Shown piece after piece: positions 29,792 through 34,604 of a stretch of DNA of 34,604 nt. Both the position numbers and the translations under genes were made by a program. Source of the DNA: Candidatus Methylomirabilota bacterium (lineage in GTDB: Bacteria; Methylomirabilota; Methylomirabilia; Methylomirabilales; 2-02-FULL-66-22); NCBI GenBank assembly GCA_026387775.1, contig JAPLLC010000098.1:1-34604 (forward strand), given 5' to 3'. Numbering within the stretch: the stretch's first letter is position 1; every line of letters begins with the position of its first letter. Under the pieces are notes generated by a model. It made no database searches, was not told the origin of the DNA, and worked only from the letters and a program-made list of their open reading frames with translations.

Positions 29792-29821
29792 TTGACGCTG
29801 GCTTCGCATGCGTGGTAGCCT
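29792..29821 (+). promoter_or_regulatory. Candidate promoter for pyrF
   Basis: TTGACG (29792-29797), 18-bp spacer, TAGCCT (29816-29821), about 110 bp upstream of pyrF. Good -35, moderate -10. No terminator hairpin like that of the pyrR leader was seen between it and pyrF. Confidence 0.4.
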
Positions 29822-29933
29822 ACGGTCGGAGATTGGTCGAGGGGCCGCACAGTCAAGCAGTCGCCCCCGATCCACTCGCCCAATGTGCAACGCGGTGAGT
29901 CGGCCAACTGTATCTATCGGATGGAAACCGCAC

Positions 29934-30656
29934 ATGAGCACTGAGAGTCGCGTGATCGTCGCCCTCGATGTCCCCGCGCTGCGCGAAGCCACCGATCTGG
30001 CCGCCCGGCTGGCGCCGTATCTCGCCGCGGTCAAGATCGGCAGCCAGCTCTTCACGGCCGAGGGACCGCGGGCCGTCCGGGCCATGCACGACCTCGGCCT
30101 GCGCGTCTTCCTCGACCTCAAGTTCCACGACATCCCGAACACCGTGGCGGGCGCCATCGTCTCGGCCCGGGCGCTGAAGGTGTGGATGGTGAACGTCCAC
30201 GCCAGCGGCGGCGCAGCCATGCTCAAGGCGGCGGCACAGGCCGTGGCCGCTTTCCCGGTGGGCGAGCGCCCTCTGATCCTTGCCGTCACGGTCCTCACCA
30301 GCCTCTCCGAAACCGACATCAAGACCACGCTCGGAACGACGCGAACCGTGCCGCAGCAGGTGGAGCATCTGGCTCGCGAGACCCAGGCCGCCGGTCTGGA
30401 CGGTGTCGTGGCTTCCCCCCACGAGATCGGCCTGATCCGGAAAGCCTGCGGGTCCGGCTTTCTGATTGTGACTCCGGGCGTGCGGCCGGCCGACGGGGCC
30501 ATCAACGACCAGCATCGCGTCATGACACCCGGCGAGGCGGTCGCGGCCGGCGCAGACTTCGTGGTGGTGGGGCGGCCGATCCTGGCGGCCGCCGACCCCG
30601 TCGAGGCGGCGCGGCGGATCGCTCTTGAATGCGGAATGGGGAATGGGAAATGTTGA
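29934..30656 (+). CDS. pyrF: Orotidine 5'-phosphate decarboxylase, class I
   Basis: 240 residues from ATG 29934; GGATGGA lies eight bases upstream. The barrel shows VIVALDVP, KIGSQLFTAEGP, the catalytic Lys/Asp set in LDLKFHDIPNTV and the phosphate site GADFVVVGRPIL. It converts OMP to UMP, the last step of the pathway. The C-terminus GMGNGKC is encoded by a GAATGGG heptamer tract and is not part of the conserved fold. Its stop overlaps the pyrE start (ATGTTGA). It is at a separate locus from the main pyr operon and convergent in function. Confidence 0.96.
   Translation: MSTESRVIVALDVPALREATDLAARLAPYLAAVKIGSQLFTAEGPRAVRAMHDLGLRVFLDLKFHDIPNTVAGAIVSARALKVWMVNVHASGGAAMLKAAAQAVAAFPVGERPLILAVTVLTSLSETDIKTTLGTTRTVPQQVEHLARETQAAGLDGVVASPHEIGLIRKACGSGFLIVTPGVRPADGAINDQHRVMTPGEAVAAGADFVVVGRPILAAADPVEAARRIALECGMGNGKC
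30628..30652 (+). repeat. GAATGGG heptamer tract at the pyrF-pyrE junction
   Basis: GAATGCG, GAATGGG, GAATGGG and AAATG run in 7-bp register through the end of pyrF and the start of pyrE. It encodes the non-conserved pyrF tail and supplies possible purine-rich ribosome site bases for pyrE. Confidence 0.75.
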
Positions 30657-31258
30657 CCGACGCCGAGAAGCAGCTCATCAACGACCTGCACGCGATCCAG
30701 GCGCTCAAGTTCGGCGAGTTCAAGCTGAAGTCCGGCGCCCTTTCCCCCTTTTACGTGGATCTCCGCGTCATCATTTCGCATCCGCCGATTCTCCGGGCGG
30801 TGGCGCAGCGCATCCTGGATCTGCTCGCCCCGCTGAAATTCCAGCGGATCGCCGGCATCCCGTACGCCGGCCTCCCCATCGCCACGGCCGTGTCCCTGGC
30901 CGGCAACCTGCCGATGATCTACGCGCGGAAGGAGGCCAAGGATTACGGGACCAAGCGGGTGATCGAGGGCAGGTTCGAGCCCGGCGAGACCGTGGTCCTG
31001 ATCGACGACGTGATCACCGACGGGGCGAGCAAGTTCGAGGCGGCCGAGCCGCTCATCCAGGCGGGCCTGGCGGTGAGGGACTTCGCCATCTTCCTCGATC
31101 GCGAGCAGGGCGGATCGGAGCGGCTGCGCGAGAAGGGGTACGTCCTCCACAGCGCGCTGCGCATCTCCGCCGTCCTCGCGCATCTTCAAGAGGCGGGCCG
31201 ACTTTCGCCGGACCAGTTCGCCCGCTGCACGGACTTCATCGCCACGGTCCGCTTCTGA
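30650..31258 (+). CDS. pyrE: Orotate phosphoribosyltransferase
   Basis: 202 residues from ATG 30650, overlapping the pyrF stop; an ATG at 30629 would add seven residues encoded by the heptamer tract. The core has LKSGALSPFYVDLRVI, GIPYAGLPIATAVSL, ARKEAKDYGTKRVIEG with the flexible-loop Lys, and the PRPP loop VVLIDDVITDGASK. It transfers phosphoribose to orotate to give OMP. Same direction as pyrF and rarA. Confidence 0.96.
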   Translation: MLTDAEKQLINDLHAIQALKFGEFKLKSGALSPFYVDLRVIISHPPILRAVAQRILDLLAPLKFQRIAGIPYAGLPIATAVSLAGNLPMIYARKEAKDYGTKRVIEGRFEPGETVVLIDDVITDGASKFEAAEPLIQAGLAVRDFAIFLDREQGGSERLREKGYVLHSALRISAVLAHLQEAGRLSPDQFARCTDFIATVRF

Positions 31259-31267
31259 GGCGCCGGC

Positions 31268-32590
31268 GTGACCCTGGAGCTGTTTCCCCGCGAATCCTCC
31301 GCACCCAAGGAGGGCGCGCCGCTGGCCGACCGGATGCGGCCCCGGACCCTGGAGGAGCTCGTGGGCCAGTCCCACCTCCTGGGCGAGGGCAAGATCCTGC
31401 GCGTCGCCCTCGAACAGGGCGACATTCCCTCCCTCATCCTCTGGGGTCCGCCGGGGACGGGCAAGACGTCACTGGCCATGCTGGTCGCGAGCCACGTCAA
31501 GGCGGTCTTCATCCCCTTTTCCGCCGTGACCTCGGGCATCAAGGAAATCAAGGAGGTCATCGCCGAGGCCGAGCGGCGCCTCAGGGGAACGGGCCAGCGG
31601 ACCATCCTGTTCGTGGATGAGATTCACCGGTTCAACAAGGCCCAGCAGGACGCGTTCCTGCCCCATGTGGAGCGCGGCACCATCACCCTGATCGGCGCCA
31701 CCACCGAGAATCCATCCTTCGAGGTCATCGCCCCCCTCCTCTCCCGCGCCAAGGTCTTGGTTCTGCAGCCCCTCGCCGAGGATGAGATCGTCCTCATCCT
31801 GAGCCGCGCCCTCGCCGACATGGAGCGGGGCCTGGGGCGCTCCCGACTTCAGGCTCCCCCGGAGGTTCTCGCCGCCATCGCCCGCTGGGCCAACGGGGAC
31901 GCGCGGTCCGCCCTGAACCTCTTGGATCTCTCGGCGCGTCTCGCCGCGGCGGCGCCGGAGCCCGGCGTCCTCACGGCGGCCATCACCCAGGAGGCGGCGC
32001 AGCACCGAACCCTTCTCTACGACAAGGCGGGCGAGGAGCACTACAACCTCATCTCCGCCCTCCACAAGAGCCTGCGCGGCAGCGACCCGGACGCCGCTCT
32101 GTACTGGCTGGCGCGGATGCTGGCCTCGGGGGAAGACCCGCTCTACATCGCCCGGCGCCTCGTCCGCTTCGCCTCCGAAGACGTCGGAAACGCCGATCCT
32201 CAGGCGTTGCTGCTGGCCCTGGCGGCCAAGGAGGCGTACCACTTCCTGGGCACCCCGGAGGGGGAGCTGGCCCTGGCCCAGTGCGTCGCGTACCTGGCGA
32301 CCGCGCCGAAATCGAACGCGGTGTACGCCGCCTACAACGCGGCCAAGGCGGACGTCGCCTCGGCCCCGGCCGACCCGGTGCCGCTCCACGTCCGCAACGC
32401 CCCCACGCCGCTGATGGAGGAGCTGGGCTACGCGGAGGGGTACAAGTACGCCCACGATTACGAGAGTGGCTACGTCGCGCAGGACTATCTACCGGAGCGG
32501 CTGCGCGGGCGGATCTACTACCGGCCGACCAACCGCGGCCTGGAGGCCGAGATTCAAAAGCGTCTCGCGGCCTGGCGTCGTAAGGCCTGA
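31268..32590 (+). CDS. rarA: RarA/MgsA AAA+ ATPase (replication-associated recombination protein)
   Basis: 440 residues from GTG 31268, nine bases past the pyrE stop. N-terminal [21 protein letters not shown], Walker [10 protein letters not shown], Walker [17 protein letters not shown], sensor [12 protein letters not shown], and the C-terminal tetramerisation region [18 protein letters not shown]. It is a clamp-loader-like ATPase that acts at blocked replication forks. Probably co-transcribed with pyrFE by proximity only; the functional link is unclear. Confidence 0.96.
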   Translation: MTLELFPRESSAPKEGAPLADRMRPRTLEELVGQSHLLGEGKILRVALEQGDIPSLILWGPPGTGKTSLAMLVASHVKAVFIPFSAVTSGIKEIKEVIAEAERRLRGTGQRTILFVDEIHRFNKAQQDAFLPHVERGTITLIGATTENPSFEVIAPLLSRAKVLVLQPLAEDEIVLILSRALADMERGLGRSRLQAPPEVLAAIARWANGDARSALNLLDLSARLAAAAPEPGVLTAAITQEAAQHRTLLYDKAGEEHYNLISALHKSLRGSDPDAALYWLARMLASGEDPLYIARRLVRFASEDVGNADPQALLLALAAKEAYHFLGTPEGELALAQCVAYLATAPKSNAVYAAYNAAKADVASAPADPVPLHVRNAPTPLMEELGYAEGYKYAHDYESGYVAQDYLPERLRGRIYYRPTNRGLEAEIQKRLAAWRRKA

Positions 32591-32603
32591 ATCGCTTTTT
32601 GCC

Positions 32604-32632
32604 TTGCACTTCCTTTGCCGGTCTGGTAAGAG
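32604..32632 (+). promoter_or_regulatory. Candidate promoter for the HU-family gene
   Basis: TTGCAC (32604-32609), 17-bp spacer, TAAGAG (32627-32632), about 80 bp before the HU start. Both boxes are partial matches. Confidence 0.4.
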
Positions 32633-32710
32633 CCACATAGCTTTCGCGTGGATAAACGGTCTGGTAGGCAACCCCTGGGCCCCGTGGACACTCAACAAGG
32701 AGGTCTTTCG

Positions 32711-32983
32711 ATGACGAAGGCGGAGGTGGTGGCGAAGCTGGCCAAGGATGCCAAGATCTCGAAGAAGGCGGGGGAGACGGCTCTGAATTCTTTCGTCGGG
32801 TGCATTCGCGATTCGTTGAAGAAGGGCAAGCGGCTCAGCCTGATCGGCTTCGGCACGTTCTCGGTGGGCAAGCGGGCCGCGCGCATCGGACGGAACCCCC
32901 AGACCGGTGCGGTCATCAAGATCAAGGCCTCGAAGACTGTTCGCTTCAAGGCGGGCAAGGCCCTGAAGGACGCTGTGCGCTAA
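32711..32983 (+). CDS. HU/IHF-family nucleoid DNA-binding protein
   Basis: 90 residues from ATG 32711 with AAGGAGG seven bases upstream. MTKAEVVAKLAKDAKISKKAGETALNSF dimerisation helices, then the beta-arm stretch SLIGFGTFSVGKRAARIGRNPQTG with the Pro of the minor-groove arm and FKAGKALKDAV at the end. It bends and compacts DNA as a dimer. Length is that of HU. A strong hairpin follows the stop, so it appears to be a single unit. Confidence 0.96.
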   Translation: MTKAEVVAKLAKDAKISKKAGETALNSFVGCIRDSLKKGKRLSLIGFGTFSVGKRAARIGRNPQTGAVIKIKASKTVRFKAGKALKDAVR

Positions 32984-33013
32984 CATTTGGTCTTACGGAA
33001 TCATCGCCAGAAC

Positions 33014-33049
33014 CCAAGAGCCCCGGGGGCATTCCCCCGGGGCTCTTGG
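33014..33049. terminator. 16-bp perfect hairpin after the HU gene
   Basis: CCAAGAGCCCCGGGGG (33014-33029), loop CATT, and its exact inverse (33034-33049), starting 31 bases past the HU stop. There is no long T-run on either side, but stability is very high and it lies between convergent genes (HU plus, small membrane protein minus), so it may work in both directions. Confidence 0.75.
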
Positions 33050-33118
33050 ACTTTGCGAGCCACGGATTCGGCGGATTGGCCGATCATTCCGGAGAGATCT
33101 TCCCGCCCTCACACATCG

Positions 33119-33394
33119 CTAGCTGCCGAGTCGGCCGGCCCCGCATCTTCTCTCCCACCAGGAGCGGAGTCGTCCCCCGAGGAATTGCCCGGCAAGAAAC
33201 GCGCCTGCCAAGGCCGGGACGGTGGAAAGCTGCCAGCCCAGCCCCGACAGCACCCGCAGCCCAACCACGACGGGGACGGGGGCGTGTATCGCCAGAAACC
33301 ACGGCAGGGTGAACCGCTTCACCCCCGCGCGCCAGAAGCCAAACGGGAGGTTGACGACGAGGACGGCGACGGCGACCGTCGCGAGATTTGACAT
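33119..33394 (-). CDS. Small conserved hypothetical membrane protein
   Basis: 91 residues from ATG 33394; a purine-rich site lies just upstream. Two to three hydrophobic segments with NLPFGFWRAGVKRFTLPWFLAIHAPVPVVVGLRV, a pattern I recognise from uncharacterised bacterial membrane proteins, then a basic C-terminus. No known function. It is 13 bp after the start-side neighbour rlpA reading downstream and may be co-transcribed with it. Confidence 0.7.
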   Translation of the reverse strand: MSNLATVAVAVLVVNLPFGFWRAGVKRFTLPWFLAIHAPVPVVVGLRVLSGLGWQLSTVPALAGAFLAGQFLGGRLRSWWERRCGAGRLGS

Positions 33395-33407
33395 CCTCTC
33401 GCCCTGC

Positions 33408-34100
33408 CTACTCTTCCTTCGCCTGGATCGCCTGAACCCTCACCATGGCGGTGCCCTTGCCGTAGAACCCGAGCCGCTGGGCGGCCCCCGCGCTGAGGTC
33501 GATGATCCGGTCGCCGGACTTGGGATTCTGGTCGCTCGGGAACGGGCCGCGATCGTTCACCCGCACGATGATGGACTTCTTGGTCTCCAGGTTCGTGACT
33601 TCCACAAACATGGGGATCGGCAGATACTTGTGTGCGGCCGTCAACCCGTTCGGGTCGAAGACCTCCCCGTTGGCGGTCATCCGCCCGCTTTCATAGCCAT
33701 ACCAGGAGGCGATCCCGTCCTCGCGATAGGTTTGCGCCTTCTCCACGGACATGGGAACGTATGCCCTGCCCCGCACGACGTACGGCGAGGCCTTCACTCT
33801 TCCCTGACGGATCGCCTCCTTGGCCGGGAGACCATCGATGCTTTCGATCTCGTCATGGGCCAGCGCCCACTCGATGGGGGCTCTCGCGACGACATACGTG
33901 AATTCGCCGATCCGGTAGATCGTCTTCGTGGTCCCTGCGGTCACCTCGTAGGTCTTGGTCACCGCCCACACGCCCCCCTTCGCCACTCCCTTGATTGCTC
34001 TGTAAGGTGCGCTGACCCACGAGCAGCCGGCAGCCGCGAGACAGACCGCGGTCAGGATACACACACGGGGCAGGAGGAAAGCGATCGTTCGCACCCGCAT
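33408..34100 (-). CDS. rlpA: Septal ring lytic transglycosylase RlpA-family lipoprotein
   Basis: 230 residues from ATG 34100 with GGAG seven bases upstream. Lipobox AAAGC puts Cys at 26. The double-psi beta barrel is in the C-terminal half: GIASWYGYESGRMTANGEVFDPNGLTAAHKYLPIPM, VEVTNLETKKSIIVRVNDRGPF and RIIDLSAGAAQRLGF. The catalytic-type Asp and His residues (NDRGPF, AAHKYLP) are present. There is no C-terminal SPOR domain. Some RlpAs cleave naked glycan strands at the septum. Confidence 0.92.
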   Translation of the reverse strand: MRVRTIAFLLPRVCILTAVCLAAAGCSWVSAPYRAIKGVAKGGVWAVTKTYEVTAGTTKTIYRIGEFTYVVARAPIEWALAHDEIESIDGLPAKEAIRQGRVKASPYVVRGRAYVPMSVEKAQTYREDGIASWYGYESGRMTANGEVFDPNGLTAAHKYLPIPMFVEVTNLETKKSIIVRVNDRGPFPSDQNPKSGDRIIDLSAGAAQRLGFYGKGTAMVRVQAIQAKEE

Positions 34101-34187
34101 CACGCCGCTCCTCTTGCTTCCCGGTCTCGCCCGCGAGGCCGACCGGGGCCGGATAGCCGGTATTCGACGCCTCTTGCGGAATCTGTG

Positions 34188-34294
34188 GTTAGGAGCCGTT
34201 ACAAAATAACTTGTCCATTCATTGGAATTTCGTTACGGCTCCTTATGCCGTTTCCGGAATTTCTCCGGTCAAGTTATTCTTTGACAACGGCTTA
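34188..34294. repeat. 107-bp palindromic interspersed repeat, copy B
   Basis: Near-identical to 19575-19680, with an extra T in GCCGTTTCC and small differences in the loop. On the minus strand it begins TAAGCCGTTGTC, and that TAA is the stop codon of the threonine aldolase gene, and it ends GGCTCCTAAC. The hairpin has two mismatches in 17 bp. The rest of 34104-34291 has no gene. Confidence 0.88.
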
Positions 34295-34604
34295 CTTCAG
34301 AATCGTCGCCAGGGCCTCCAGGGTGCGCTCGATGCCCGGCCGGTCCACGTCCTTGTGGGTCACCATCCGGATCCGCTGGTCGTTGATGTTGAAGGCCTTG
34401 ATGCCGTGCGCGTGCAGTCTGAGGATCAGGCCGGGGGCATCGACGTCTTTGCGCGCCACGTCGAAGATGACGATGTTCGTCTGGACCAAGCCGAGGTCGA
34501 TCATGATGCCGGGGAGCTTCGCCAGGCCCTCGGCAAGCGTCCGGGCGTTCTCGTGGTCCTCGCGCAGGCGGTCCACCATGCTCTCCAGCGCCACGATGCC
34601 CGCC
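34292..34604 (-). CDS. Threonine aldolase, C-terminal part (5' end outside window)
   Basis: The minus frame enters at the window edge as AGIVALESMVDRLREDHENARTLAEGL and ends ERTLEALATILK with stop TAA at 34292. The segment GIVALESMVDRLxEDH and DLGLVQTNIVIFDV match the C-terminal domain of low-specificity L-threonine aldolase, which splits threonine to glycine and acetaldehyde with PLP. The PLP-Lys lies upstream, outside the window. The stop is shared with the first bases of a 107-bp repeat. Confidence 0.85.
   Translation of the reverse strand, partial: AGIVALESMVDRLREDHENARTLAEGLAKLPGIMIDLGLVQTNIVIFDVARKDVDAPGLILRLHAHGIKAFNINDQRIRMVTHKDVDRPGIERTLEALATILK

Noticed and set aside
29660-31375. 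571-codon minus-strand frame opposite pyrF, pyrE and rarA start
   Set aside because: Antisense shadow; overlaps three well-supported genes.

Overview
The window is GC-rich bacterial chromosome with dense, mostly minus-strand gene clusters, good Shine-Dalgarno sites and frequent GTG starts. Composition, de novo pyrimidine genes with PyrR, a Phd/RelE toxin-antitoxin pair, lipoproteins, an RlpA and a LEPR-XLL surface protein suggest a Gram-negative-type environmental bacterium. Methylomirabilota/Rokubacteria or a deltaproteobacterial relative is my best guess from general impression; nothing here proves it.

Layout. 1-3991 (minus) is most of a giant LEPR-XLL surface protein that runs off the left edge and carries an apparent frameshift near 145. 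4558-11641 (minus) holds a GT4 glycosyltransferase, a four-carbon acid sugar kinase, endonuclease III, a VOC protein, an ACT-malic enzyme and a class I aminotransferase. 11839-22628 (minus) is the pyrimidine operon, read right to left: leader peptide/attenuator, pyrR, pyrB, pyrC, carA, carB, pyrK, pyrD, then a VKOR-like protein, a cupin and a small membrane protein. 22731-25684 holds a membrane-anchored spermidine-synthase-like protein and a TPR protein. 25898-26496 is a toxin-antitoxin pair. 26642-29595 is a repeat-riddled accessory island: a transposase remnant, a 211-bp inverted-repeat element, and a tandemly duplicated pair of genes (carboxypeptidase-regulatory-like lipoprotein plus zinc phospholipase C/P1-nuclease-like protein). 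29934-32983 (plus) is pyrF, pyrE, rarA and an HU-family gene. 33119-34604 (minus) holds a small membrane protein, rlpA and the 3' end of a threonine aldolase.

How the genes work together. The window encodes every step of UMP synthesis: CarAB, PyrB, PyrC, PyrDK, PyrE and PyrF, at two loci. The main operon is preceded by a well-formed intrinsic terminator with a competing antiterminator and a 27-codon leader ORF whose stop overlaps the pyrR start (ATGA). carB is broken as sequenced by an apparent 40-nt deletion.

The unusual content is small repeats. (i) Heptameric tandem repeats of several different sequences lie in or between pyrimidine genes, three of them in frame inside carA, pyrK and pyrD. 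(ii) Two ~106-bp palindromic repeats sit exactly at the stop codons of pyrC and the threonine aldolase gene. (iii) Two TIR-bearing 176-214 bp elements, one of which supplies the stop codon of the TPR gene. (iv) A 211-bp element has perfect 19-bp inverted ends. (v) A REP-like double hairpin begins 9 bp past the premature stop of one phospholipase-like gene. A transposase fragment with a DnaA-like C-terminal helix-turn-helix, typical of REP-associated tyrosine transposases, lies beside element (iv).
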